A stretch of DNA of 30,562 bases from Clostridia bacterium (GTDB lineage Bacteria > Bacillota > Sulfobacillia > SLMV01): contig SLMV01000019.1 in the NCBI GenBank assembly GCA_007133365.1, positions 1-30,562 on the forward strand, read 5' to 3'. The translations under genes were made by a program, and so were the position numbers. Under the pieces are notes generated by a model, which saw only the letters and a list, made by a program, of their open reading frames with translations, did not search any database and had not been told where the DNA came from. Positions 1-7,773 of the stretch are shown in pieces; the first letter of the stretch is position 1; each line of letters opens with the position of its first letter.

Positions 1-1717
1 CAACGTCCACACCAAAAGGCACCTTCCCCTTCAGTTCGAGGTAGGTCCCCTCTACCGGCTGCATGGCCTGCTGATGGATCACTTCCACTTCTTCCAAGCC
101 CAGTTTTTCTGCCATTTCAAGCGCCGCGTAATGGGCCACATCCGATGAGGTGGGAAGCATCAAGTTTAGCGTCACCACACCATCCGATGCCCATTCCACT
201 TCCGGCTTGAGTTTATCCGCATCCGGGCGTTGGGCTTGGTTTTCGAGGCGCTGATGCACGTTGTCCTCCGGATCCAACTCATCAATATAGATGATTCGGT
301 CTGGGTTACACAGGGTACAGCCGCCATAGTCCTCACAACACCAATCGGTATCCGCTGGTGCCTGGTTGCGCCCGAAGTGTTCGCACACGGGTGCCCAATA
401 ATCTTCATCTCGGGGCACCACGGAGTCCGGGGCCACGCCACCTTCTGGATCCCGCGCAATGCCATCGCCATTTCGCTCGGGATAATAACCGGAATCGACA
501 AAATAGCCGCGCGCAACGGCCTCGAAGTAACCGCCCACATCGCAGATCTCTTCTAGGAACAAGACGGCTCGCTCAATAATCTCTCGCTTCTTCTCACCCA
601 GAGGTCCGTCCATCTTCAGGCTCACCATATCCCGAAGCCCGTCCATCCCGAGTAGCGCCTGTTTCGCAGTATCAAGGGCGGCGACCGTGTTTTGATGCCA
701 CGGCACATTGCGACCTTCGTCAGGCGTAATGGTGCTTTGGATATCGGCCGACGTCAACCGCGAAATTAACATGTTAAGAACATGGGTGACGGTGGCTTCT
801 CGGGTATCGGATTCAATATATTTGGTATTCATCTGAGCCCGCATAATGCAGTCCTCGAACAAGTCGCGAAGTGCCACGGCATACGGCAAATCCATAAAGA
901 CCGCCGGTGCCGGTGGGGCGGTGGGGGGAACGGTGGATAGCGCAATCCGCTCACGAGGCATGCCGATGGCCTCGGAATAACCGGTATTGATGGCGTGCTG
1001 TACCAATAACTCCGGCATCACTTTCCACGCTTCCCGAGCCGTCGCATTGGCGTTATGAGCCCCATCAATTTGGAGCATCTCGGCCCAATTCATGATCGTC
1101 TTGGCCACGGCCGCATCCACGAAGGATCGGATCATATTCACGTTACGATAAAGTACGTTGTATTGCGGATCCTGATGCGCCCCTTGCATGGCTTCTTCCG
1201 CGAACAAGACCGCAATTTCGGGTCCGGCCACGCCGCTGACATACGAATGAAAATTGAGCGGCCGACCGACCTCGTCTTCGATCATGTCAAGCGCTTTTCG
1301 GGTCGCCCGAATTTGTTTTCGGGTGATGGGGATACCGCCGATGCCCTCGGGCGTACCCTCGATCAATCCATCGTAATGACTTTGTCCCGCCGTCCGAATC
1401 ACCATAATGTGATCCGCTCCATGCCAGGCGGCCATCCGCATTCGCCGAAGGTCATCTTCAAATCGTCCAGAGGCAATTTCCGCCGTGATGACACAATCCG
1501 GCTGGGGATCGATCCCGGCAAAACTCCGCGTGGCGGCCGGAAGCGGAACGCCCCGTTTTTGCGGCTTGGAGATTTCTCGATATTCGAGTTCACCGACTTG
1601 TTTATCCTCCGCATCCGCGGGAGGCCGCCAATTCCAACCGCGACTGCGGGGGCGATATTGATCGAGATCGCGTAAGATCTCTTCAAGATTCAATTTCTCG
1701 TCAGGACACAAACTCAT
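1..1717 (-). CDS. oraE: D-ornithine 4,5-aminomutase, large subunit OraE (partial, 3' end beyond window)
   Basis: Large subunit of the adenosylcobalamin- and PLP-dependent mutase that converts D-ornithine to 2,4-diaminopentanoate. About 572 residues are visible reading leftward without a stop. Known OraE proteins are roughly 730 residues, so the missing part should hold the C-terminal B12-binding Rossmann domain and the PLP lysine; no DxHxxG motif is visible in the part seen. The translated barrel contains recognisable OraE stretches such as FHSYVSGVAGPEIAVLFAEE and NWAEMLQIDGAHNANA. The ATG at 1717 overlaps the oraS stop by 4 bp (ATGA), which implies translational coupling. A cysteine cluster (CCEDYGGCTLC) lies near residue 475. 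Last gene seen of the ornithine operon. Identity rests on sequence resemblance plus the perfect neighbour set. Confidence 0.93.
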   Translation of the reverse strand, partial: MSLCPDEKLNLEEILRDLDQYRPRSRGWNWRPPADAEDKQVGELEYREISKPQKRGVPLPAATRSFAGIDPQPDCVITAEIASGRFEDDLRRMRMAAWHGADHIMVIRTAGQSHYDGLIEGTPEGIGGIPITRKQIRATRKALDMIEDEVGRPLNFHSYVSGVAGPEIAVLFAEEAMQGAHQDPQYNVLYRNVNMIRSFVDAAVAKTIMNWAEMLQIDGAHNANATAREAWKVMPELLVQHAINTGYSEAIGMPRERIALSTVPPTAPPAPAVFMDLPYAVALRDLFEDCIMRAQMNTKYIESDTREATVTHVLNMLISRLTSADIQSTITPDEGRNVPWHQNTVAALDTAKQALLGMDGLRDMVSLKMDGPLGEKKREIIERAVLFLEEICDVGGYFEAVARGYFVDSGYYPERNGDGIARDPEGGVAPDSVVPRDEDYWAPVCEHFGRNQAPADTDWCCEDYGGCTLCNPDRIIYIDELDPEDNVHQRLENQAQRPDADKLKPEVEWASDGVVTLNLMLPTSSDVAHYAALEMAEKLGLEEVEVIHQQAMQPVEGTYLELKGKVPFGVDV

Positions 1718-2112
1718 GCTCTATCACCCCCGGGCGAAAAGAACGCCATGATATCCTCCCAATACTTTCCCTCCATGAGCGCTAAGCCCGCTTCCCGGAC
1801 ATCGAGATCCCGGGCTCCGGCCAAACGATAAACCACGTGGCCGGCTCCTTTACCTAATAAACCCCGATCCAACACACCTTCCACGATAACGCGTGCTTCT
1901 TCACTGGAAAATCCCATGCGCAATAGCACCGAACGCTCAATCGACGGTGAGGTATGCTCGTGGGCTAGATCAACCAGCGGGCGTACGATTTCCTCGGTCA
2001 ATTCCCAAAACCGTTCCTTTAACTCGGCCTCGCTCAAGTCATTCAAATGCTCCCGCCGAGTTTCGAAGTCATCCGGACGGCTTTCAATCATTTTCTTCTT
2101 GTCGGAATGCAT
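1714..2112 (-). CDS. oraS: D-ornithine 4,5-aminomutase, small subunit OraS
   Basis: Small subunit partner of OraE, about 132 residues, close to the family size of about 120. The family core is clear: DDFETRREHL near the N-terminus, then TPSIERSVLLRMGFSSEEA-type sequence, GLLGKGAGHVVYRLA, and VREAGLALMEGKYWED near the end. The start is uncertain. ATGs at 2121 (overlapping the ortB stop), 2118 and 2112 all follow the same GGAGGAGG; I chose 2112 because the other two lie very close to that ribosome binding site. Its stop overlaps the oraE start. The two subunits are expected to be made at equal levels and form the cytoplasmic OraSE complex. Confidence 0.92.
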   Translation of the reverse strand: MHSDKKKMIESRPDDFETRREHLNDLSEAELKERFWELTEEIVRPLVDLAHEHTSPSIERSVLLRMGFSSEEARVIVEGVLDRGLLGKGAGHVVYRLAGARDLDVREAGLALMEGKYWEDIMAFFSPGGDRA

Positions 2113-2117
2113 GAACA

Positions 2118-3539
2118 TCATACCTCCTCCAGCTGGACCCCGAGTTCCAGTAACTGCTCACGGATCCAATTGACATCTCGTTTGGTCTCATCGGCGAGAT
2201 ACCGGACCTCTCGTTCACCCGCGATTTTGATTCCACTTTCCCGAACCGCATTTCGTACCAACGAGCGCCGCATTTTGTCGAGCGAAAACTCGCGAGCACG
2301 CACTTGATCCGGTTTTTGGGGAATAATGATTGATTCACCGGGCACGCTTGCCTCTGGGTCGCCGCGTCGAACGTCAATGCCGCGCTCGCGGGCAAAACTC
2401 AACTGGGCCGAGGGGTGTTTGCCTGCCCCGGTATACTCGCTTTCTTGTACCACCAACACCTGGTCTTGATCCATCTCTTGTGCGAGTGACAAGGCCGCAG
2501 CCAGGGCGGTGTTACCCGCCGGACCTCGTTCGAGCCCTTCGAGCACCGCCAAGAGTTCGGTGATGTAAAAGACTTCCCCTTGATGGGTCAGGACATACCG
2601 GTCCAGATAACGCAAGGAACGTGCGGCATTTCGCGGAACATCAGCACGGTCCGGCCAGGTCGCAAACGGAACCCCAAAGCCGGTATGGCCGGTGGTGAAG
2701 GACTTGCGGTTAAAGTCGCGATCGCTGGCCATGTGAAGTCCGCTGAGATCGACGCTGGCTCCGACCACCTGGGTGTTTTCGCTCTCGGCTTTTAATAGCC
2801 CTCGAGCCGTTCCGGTCACATTCCCGCCTCCGGCGTGGGTCACCACCACCATATCCGGATCACGCCCGGTTACCGACCGCACTTGCTCGGCCAATTCGAA
2901 CCCAATGGTCTCGATGCCCGCGATTCCAAACGGTGTGTAAAGGGACGCGTTGAAAAACCCAGTCTCCTCCAACAAGCAAAGCATTAGATAAAAAAGTTCG
3001 GGTCCCACGGTCAACTGCAAAACTTCGGCACCATACGCCTCGCACTTTCGCCCTTTTTCCAGGATTTCGGGTTGGCCGACCCAGTGACTGTCAAAAACTT
3101 CCTGAACGATGAGGCACTTGAGACCCCGCATGGCCGCCTGGGAGGCCAATGCTGCTCCATAATTGCCACTGGTGGCGGCGATGACCCCAGGATATCCTTT
3201 TCTTTCGGCTTCATAAACACTGAGCGCGGCACGGCGCGCTTTGAAACTTCCGGATGGATTACACGCTTCGTCCTTGAGAAAGATCCGAGCGCCTTTTCCG
3301 GCCGGAGCCAAGGACCGCGCCAATCGCGTGATATTGTTCAATTCAATGAGCGGGGTGCTCCCCACCGCAACCGACTGTTGAATGGCGCGGACGTCACTTA
3401 AAGAATACCCCACCCGGTCCATCATGCCCTCATAGTCAAAAACCATCGGCCCCTGTTCAAATTGCGAATAATCGATCCCTAGGGCTTTTGTTATAATTTC
3501 CTGACGGCGACCCATGACTTCATCATAGGAATCATACAT
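2118..3539 (-). CDS. ortB: 2-amino-4-oxopentanoate thiolase, subunit OrtB
   Basis: PLP-dependent subunit of the OrtAB thiolase, which cleaves 2-amino-4-oxopentanoate with CoA to acetyl-CoA and alanine. The fold-type II (threonine synthase-like) PLP enzyme signature is visible: GSTPLIELNNITRL, then NPSGSFKARRAAL with the PLP lysine, ATSGNYGAALA, and a glycine-rich phosphate-binding loop THAGGGNVTG. About 473 residues, normal for OrtB. I chose the ATG at 3539 (MYDSYDEVMG), which has GAGGGGGTG upstream and overlaps the end of ortA; an upstream extension is possible. Context (ortA before, oraS after) makes the specific assignment strong over general threonine synthase or cysteine synthase. Confidence 0.93.
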   Translation of the reverse strand: MYDSYDEVMGRRQEIITKALGIDYSQFEQGPMVFDYEGMMDRVGYSLSDVRAIQQSVAVGSTPLIELNNITRLARSLAPAGKGARIFLKDEACNPSGSFKARRAALSVYEAERKGYPGVIAATSGNYGAALASQAAMRGLKCLIVQEVFDSHWVGQPEILEKGRKCEAYGAEVLQLTVGPELFYLMLCLLEETGFFNASLYTPFGIAGIETIGFELAEQVRSVTGRDPDMVVVTHAGGGNVTGTARGLLKAESENTQVVGASVDLSGLHMASDRDFNRKSFTTGHTGFGVPFATWPDRADVPRNAARSLRYLDRYVLTHQGEVFYITELLAVLEGLERGPAGNTALAAALSLAQEMDQDQVLVVQESEYTGAGKHPSAQLSFARERGIDVRRGDPEASVPGESIIIPQKPDQVRAREFSLDKMRRSLVRNAVRESGIKIAGEREVRYLADETKRDVNWIREQLLELGVQLEEV

Positions 3540-3846
3540 CCGCCGACACCCCCTCAAGCCATTCTCGCGCATTCAGCCCAGCGCGAATCAATTCCGGAAT
3601 CGGCCGGCCAAAACCGTGGACGTCCGGCGGATCAATCGCGACGAGCCGTCCTGTGATTTCCCGTCCAATGACCGTCGTAATCGCCATCTCCTGTCCGATC
3701 GTCGCCTCCTTCTGAGCAAAACCCTTCACCCGCATCAATAAGGGGAGGGCCCGAGTATCGTCGGGAACGGCCGCCGATCGCTGAGCGCTGGGCAAGACCT
3801 CCGCTTCAATTTGCACCCAGTCACCAATCTGTGCTCGTTTGCTCAT
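3532..3846 (-). CDS. ortA: 2-amino-4-oxopentanoate thiolase, subunit OrtA
   Basis: Small (about 104 residues) partner subunit of OrtB, needed for the thiolytic cleavage that ends ornithine fermentation. The sequence begins MSKRAQIGDWVQIEAEVLP and contains LPLLMRVKGFA, GREITGRL and a C-terminal GFGRPIPELIRAG stretch typical of OrtA. The start ATG overlaps the ord stop by 4 bp (ATGA) and is preceded by GGGGGGAT. The stop overlaps the beginning of ortB. The protein has no independently recognisable catalytic motif, so identification relies on the OrtA-like sequence and its fixed place between ord and ortB. Confidence 0.92.
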   Translation of the reverse strand: MSKRAQIGDWVQIEAEVLPSAQRSAAVPDDTRALPLLMRVKGFAQKEATIGQEMAITTVIGREITGRLVAIDPPDVHGFGRPIPELIRAGLNAREWLEGVSADV

Positions 3847-4919
3847 GATGAATCCCCCCATTGGGTATCCGGTTCTCGTAGCGTCTTAACGATGTCACGT
3901 ACATCAGCAACGGAAAAGCGCGGAATGGGCAAATCGGCCATGGTCACCAGCCCAGAGGCAGCTGCCATCACCGCCGGCAGCATGTTGCACGTTAGCGCGA
4001 TGGTCCCCAATCCCCCGGGAATCTCCGGCTGGATCGCCATCGAGATATCGGGCGTGCCTTTGATCTCAATAAAATCACCGGTTTCAATGCCCGCCGCCTG
4101 AGGCTCGATTTGCTGAGGATGTTCCAGTTGGATCACGGGCTTTTCATTCATGTACCCGATGGCCGTATGATGACAACCGGCCACGAAACCAGGCGATACC
4201 GTGACGTGTTCCCCGGTGCGCGTTTCCTTTGAAAGGATCGGGGCGCGCGTTTCTTCGATACGATCGAGGGACCAACCCAAGGCATCCGCAATCAAGCCCA
4301 TCGACTCCGGGAATCCGACATGCCCCACAATGGTGCCCGCCTCGAGCCCCGCTTCAAACTCCTCCGGTGACGTTCCCACCCCCTGGGTTGTCATCACGGT
4401 GGGGCCAAACGGCGACAAGTCGTTGACGCGCCGGGCCACAATTTCTTCAACTTCGACGCAGGCACCCGTGAGCGCAATGATGAGCGTATCCAGGATAAAG
4501 CCGGGGTTGATGCCCGTCCCCAAAACCGTTTGGCCATTCGCCTTCGCCCAATCATTGATCGCTTTCGCCATTTCGGGGGAGCGCGCTTTGGGATAGGCCA
4601 TTTCCTCCGCAATCGTGATGACATCGTATCCGGCAGAAACTGCCGTCAAGATATCTGGTTTGACTTCGTCCACAAAAGAGGAGGTGGCAATGATACAAAC
4701 ATCGGCTTCGGCCGCTTTCAAGGCAGCCTCACCCTCCGCCTGCACGTTAATGCCGAGATCGGAACCGAGTTCCAAAACAGCCCCCAAATCACTGCCTTCA
4801 TATCGGGGATTGGCGTCAATGGCACCGACAACTTCGACGCCCCGCTTTTTCATTAATACGCGTCCGATACCGCCACCCATGGCACCTAAACCCCACAAAA
4901 CCACCCTCACCTTGCTCAT
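3843..4919 (-). CDS. ord: 2,4-diaminopentanoate dehydrogenase
   Basis: Oxidatively deaminates 2,4-diaminopentanoate to 2-amino-4-oxopentanoate with NAD(P)+, releasing ammonia. About 358 residues, usual for the family. An N-terminal Rossmann fold is visible as VRVVLWGLGAMGGGIGRV (GxGxxG), followed by VVGAIDANPRYEG and a dihydrodipicolinate reductase-like C-terminal domain with GTGINPGFILD and VNDLSPFGPTV. I chose the ATG at 4919 because AAAGGA lies 9 nt upstream; an in-frame TTG at 4946 lacks such a site. First gene of the five-gene ornithine operon, so its upstream gap (4920-5274) should carry the operon promoter. Reductant made here would feed the NAD pool that Rex, encoded at 19211-19849, senses (inference). 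Confidence 0.92.
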   Translation of the reverse strand: MSKVRVVLWGLGAMGGGIGRVLMKKRGVEVVGAIDANPRYEGSDLGAVLELGSDLGINVQAEGEAALKAAEADVCIIATSSFVDEVKPDILTAVSAGYDVITIAEEMAYPKARSPEMAKAINDWAKANGQTVLGTGINPGFILDTLIIALTGACVEVEEIVARRVNDLSPFGPTVMTTQGVGTSPEEFEAGLEAGTIVGHVGFPESMGLIADALGWSLDRIEETRAPILSKETRTGEHVTVSPGFVAGCHHTAIGYMNEKPVIQLEHPQQIEPQAAGIETGDFIEIKGTPDISMAIQPEIPGGLGTIALTCNMLPAVMAAASGLVTMADLPIPRFSVADVRDIVKTLREPDTQWGDSS

Positions 4920-5274
4920 CCGCTCACGTCCTTTCGCATCGATCAAACTTAAACGTATGCTTATCCGATCACGTTACCGGGATCACCTTTGATATTTTCC
5001 AATAGGGCCACTTCTTGGTTCGAGTGTATCAAACTGACCCCTTTCTATACAGTCTTTGTATAGAGGGCGAATAAATAAAAAGCAGTCAGGGCGTTGCCGT
5101 CTCCCTTCGGAACCTGCCACGGAGTCAAATGGCGAGCGTCACGTTTTGAGCGTTTTGGCGCTAAAACTAAAGTGGAACGGGTTACCAACGAACATATCGG
5201 AAAATTGGGCAGGATTGGACCGTGGAATCTGGAAACTTATCGGGTAGCCCAGCGTCGCGTAGGGAGGTTCAAAG
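4920..5274. other. Divergent intergenic region between ord and the cyclase operon
   Basis: This 355-bp gap separates two divergently transcribed operons, so it must hold both promoters. It contains the inverted repeat at 5044-5064 (listed separately), a GATCAC direct repeat near 4965-4986, and about 210 nt of possible 5' leader before the cyclase. I found no convincing sigma-70 promoter pair and no sigma-54 (-24/-12) element. Short open frames in the leader do not resemble known proteins and lack good ribosome binding sites. Fragments such as GTGGAAC and TTGGACCGTGG recall T-box leader cores only weakly. Confidence 0.5.
5044..5064. promoter_or_regulatory. Perfect inverted repeat, candidate operator
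   Basis: Arms TCTATACA and TGTATAGA are exact reverse complements, separated by GTCTT. No T-run follows, so it is unlikely to be a terminator. It lies about 125 bp upstream of the ord start and about 210 bp upstream of the cyclase start, so one bound dimer could act on both operons. The GTATA-type arm is reminiscent of some GntR-family sites, but that is only a resemblance; no regulator gene is adjacent. Confidence 0.6.
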
Positions 5275-5979
5275 GTGACTTTTCAGCCCATCGATATCAC
5301 ATTGCCGCTGAGGGAAACGACAACCACCTGGCCCGGCGATAAGGCCTTTTGTCAATCGTGGACCCAACGCATTCAAACAGGATCGACGGTCAACCTATCC
5401 CAGATATGCTTAAGTCCTCACGTGGGGACTCACGTTGATGCCCCTTATCACTATGACTCAGCGGGTCTGACCATCGAGCAGCTTTCTTGGGAACCGCTTA
5501 TCGGCCACTGCCAGGTCGTAACCCTTGGGCTTTCGGCTGAGCAGCGAGCGATCACGGCCGACGAGTTGAAAAAGGCCCTAAAGAATGTTAGGCGGCCCCT
5601 TCCGCCTCGTTTGCTCACCCAAACCGGTTACCGCCATGATGAACCGTTCCAACGTGGTTTTCGTCATCCTACCCCCGAAGCCATCGATTGGGCGGCCGCA
5701 CACGACATTCAACTCTGGGGAACGGATGCACCATCGGTCGACACCTATCTAAGCAAAACACTCCCCGCCCATCGACGCCTTCAACACCACGGCATCATCA
5801 TTTTGGAAAACCTCGACCTTTCCAACTGCTCGCCGGGACGCTATCAATTGTACGCACTACCCCTTAACACGGTTGGCGCAGAAGCGGCGCCGGTTCGGGC
5901 CATCCTGCTCCCATCAACCCAAATGTCAACGGAAACAGCGAATTCACCGCCGTTTTCTCCACCTGACAATGCCGAGTAA
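5275..5979 (+). CDS. Cyclase family protein (kynurenine formamidase-like metal hydrolase)
   Basis: Predicted metal-dependent amide hydrolase of the cyclase/KynB superfamily, about 234 residues. The defining metal-binding motif is present as HVGTHVDAPYHY, preceded by LPLRETTTTWPGD, which matches the family's N-terminal pattern. The later GTDAPSVD and ENLDLS segments also match KynB-like proteins. The GTG at 5275 has AGGGAGG 7 nt upstream. First gene of a plus-strand set with two M55 proteins and a Gfo/Idh protein, with 42 bp to the next gene. No other tryptophan/kynurenine genes are visible, so the natural substrate may be another N-acyl or N-formyl amino acid rather than formylkynurenine (inference). 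Confidence 0.85.
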   Translation: MTFQPIDITLPLRETTTTWPGDKAFCQSWTQRIQTGSTVNLSQICLSPHVGTHVDAPYHYDSAGLTIEQLSWEPLIGHCQVVTLGLSAEQRAITADELKKALKNVRRPLPPRLLTQTGYRHDEPFQRGFRHPTPEAIDWAAAHDIQLWGTDAPSVDTYLSKTLPAHRRLQHHGIIILENLDLSNCSPGRYQLYALPLNTVGAEAAPVRAILLPSTQMSTETANSPPFSPPDNAE

Positions 5980-6021
5980 ACGACGACAACGCGGTAACAC
6001 CAACTTGGAGGTGACAAGATC

Positions 6022-6861
6022 TTGAAAGTTTCCATTTGCACCGATATGGAAGGCATATCGGGCATCGTCGATCGCAACTTGCTGACGCCGGAGGGCGTTG
6101 ATTACGAGCGCGGACGCCGATTCATGACTGAGGACATCAATGCCGCCATCCGCGGCGCTTTCAATGCCGGGGCCACCGAAGTCATCGTTTCCGGAGGTCA
6201 CGGGGCCAACGGTGCGCGAAATGTGCTGCCGGAAGCGCTGCACCCGGAAGCCATCCTGATTAGCGGGCACACCCGTAAATTTCGCCTACAAAGCCTCGAT
6301 TCATCCTATGATGCGGTCATTCAAATTGGTTTTCACGCTCGTCACGGACTTCAAGGCATCTTAGACCACACCATCACATCTCGCCATGTCCGTGAGATTC
6401 ACCTAAACGGACGTCCGATCGGTGAAATCGGATTGAACGGGCTGGTGGCAGGATATCATGGCATCCCCATGATATTGGCATCTGGGGATCAATGGGTGGC
6501 GCAAGACACACGTGAATGGTTCCCCTGGGCCAAGACCGTCATCGTCAAATATGCCATCAACCGCTACGCAGCCAAATGCCTTCATCCCAAAAGAGCACAG
6601 CGTCTCATTGAGGCCGAGAGCGAAACTGCTTTAAGAAATCTCGAAAAAATGCAACCCTTGGTGCTTAAGAAGCCACTGCGGGCAACCTTGGGTTTCCGAC
6701 TAACCACCCATGCCGAAGCGGCCGAAGATGCTGCCGGGATCGAACGAATCGACAGCTGCACCATCAGCTACACCACGGATGATGTGCTCGATCTATTGCG
6801 AACCCTGCGGATGGCGATCCGTCTTGGTGGCACCGCCGAACCCCGAATCACCACCGCATAA
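6022..6861 (+). CDS. M55 family D-aminopeptidase (DppA-like), intact copy
   Basis: Zinc D-aminopeptidase homologue, 279 residues, similar in length to Bacillus DppA (274). Metal and catalytic positions known for DppA are retained: Asp8 and Glu10 (TDMEGISG), His60 (GGHGANG), His105 (GFHARHG), the proposed catalytic histidine His116 (LDHTI), and Glu135 (RPIGEIGLNG). DppA cleaves N-terminal D-amino acids such as D-Ala from small peptides. No signal peptide is visible, so it is cytoplasmic. The start is TTG at 6022 with GGAGGTGA 7 nt upstream; no better ATG exists. Followed after 18 bp by a paralogue that lacks several of these residues. Substrate cannot be told from sequence. Confidence 0.9.
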   Translation: MKVSICTDMEGISGIVDRNLLTPEGVDYERGRRFMTEDINAAIRGAFNAGATEVIVSGGHGANGARNVLPEALHPEAILISGHTRKFRLQSLDSSYDAVIQIGFHARHGLQGILDHTITSRHVREIHLNGRPIGEIGLNGLVAGYHGIPMILASGDQWVAQDTREWFPWAKTVIVKYAINRYAAKCLHPKRAQRLIEAESETALRNLEKMQPLVLKKPLRATLGFRLTTHAEAAEDAAGIERIDSCTISYTTDDVLDLLRTLRMAIRLGGTAEPRITTA

Positions 6862-6879
6862 TAGGAGGAGGTCGATAAC

Positions 6880-7722
6880 ATGAAAGTCTATATTGCAGTG
6901 GACATGCCCGGAATCTCCGGCATCGTCGACTTGTCACAGGGTTGGGTTTCCGGGGTCGACTACTCGATCGGCCGACAACTGATGACCAAAGAAGCGGCCG
7001 CTGCGGCAACGGGCGCTTTCGAGGCCAACGCCCAAGAGGTGGTCGTGTCCGATGCGCACGAATCTAATGGCTACCGAAACATTCTGATCGAAGAACTTCC
7101 CGAAGACGCATGGCTCATCAGCGGTGATGAACGCCCGATGGGGCCGATCGAGGGCCTTCATGAGGGGTTCGACGCCCTTGCCTTAATCGGATACCATGCC
7201 CGACATGGAAATGAAGGCGTCCTCGATTCCACCATGGAACCGAACGCTATTTTTGATATTCGTGTCAATGGTCAATCAATGGGGCACATTGGGCTAGCCG
7301 CTATGGTAGCGGGGCATTTCGACATCCCCGTCGTGCTCGTGACCGGGGATGACAGCGCAGTGCGGGAAGCCCAGGCAATACTGCCCAACACTCACGTCTT
7401 ATGCGTCAAAGAATCAATCGGGCGCCACGCCGCTCGGTCCATTCATCCCCAAAAAGCACGGGATCAGATCCGTCAAACGATAAAAGAGGCCCTCGAAGCC
7501 CGGGACGATATCTCCCCTTTTAAAATCAAGAGCCCGGTCAACGTCGCCATCACGTTCAAATACACATCCATGGCCGATCGGGCCAGTCAAGTGCCGGGCG
7601 TCAAACGACTAGAAGGCATCCGGGCGGGATTCGAAGCCGAAAACCCGGCCGCGGCTTACCGACGTCTGGAAACAGCCGTGCAATACGCATCCAGCGCCAT
7701 CGCCGCGAACAAATTGATCTAA
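6880..7722 (+). CDS. M55 family paralogue with degenerate active site (possible pseudoenzyme)
   Basis: Clearly an M55/DppA homologue (280 residues, full length, intact frame) and a paralogue of the gene just upstream: both share the opening MKV..xDMxGISGIVD and the GxHARHG core. Asp8, His60 and His106 remain. However, the position of metal ligand Glu10 is proline (VDMPGISG), the catalytic histidine position is serine (Ser117, VLDSTM), and the last metal ligand Glu is histidine (His136, QSMGHIGLA). I checked these codons directly. ATG at 6880 follows AGGAGG. It is probably inactive as a canonical D-aminopeptidase. It may form mixed rings with the active copy (DppA is a decamer) or use other chemistry (inference). 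Confidence 0.88.
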   Translation: MKVYIAVDMPGISGIVDLSQGWVSGVDYSIGRQLMTKEAAAAATGAFEANAQEVVVSDAHESNGYRNILIEELPEDAWLISGDERPMGPIEGLHEGFDALALIGYHARHGNEGVLDSTMEPNAIFDIRVNGQSMGHIGLAAMVAGHFDIPVVLVTGDDSAVREAQAILPNTHVLCVKESIGRHAARSIHPQKARDQIRQTIKEALEARDDISPFKIKSPVNVAITFKYTSMADRASQVPGVKRLEGIRAGFEAENPAAAYRRLETAVQYASSAIAANKLI

Positions 7723-7732
7723 AAGACAAAGG

Positions 7733-7756
7733 GGGGTGGGCACCATCGCCCACCCC
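7733..7756 (+). terminator. Strong GC-rich hairpin between M55 copy 2 and the Gfo/Idh gene
   Basis: Arms GGGGTGGGC and GCCCACCCC pair perfectly over 9 bp with a 6-nt loop. The tail is TTAAAA rather than a U-run, so it is more likely a partial terminator or mRNA-stabilising processing hairpin than a full stop. The ribosome binding site of the next gene begins a few bases later. The same arm sequence recurs at 13056-13077. Confidence 0.6.
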
Positions 7757-7773
7757 TTAAAAGGAGGCAAACG

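Noticed and set aside
1055..1675. Plus-strand open frame of 206 codons opposite oraE
   Set aside because: The minus strand is oraE with strong family similarity throughout; the plus frame is a shadow.
4940..5040. Sigma-54 (-24/-12) promoter for the ornithine operon
   Set aside because: TGGC-like sequence is present but the spacing to a TTGC-type element is wrong.
5100..5274. Possible T-box riboswitch
   Set aside because: Only partial matches to the T-box core, no clear stem I and no terminator/antiterminator before the gene, so I could not call it.
5056..5342. Short open frames in the leader before the cyclase gene
   Set aside because: No good ribosome binding site, no recognisable protein character, and they overlap the cyclase start.
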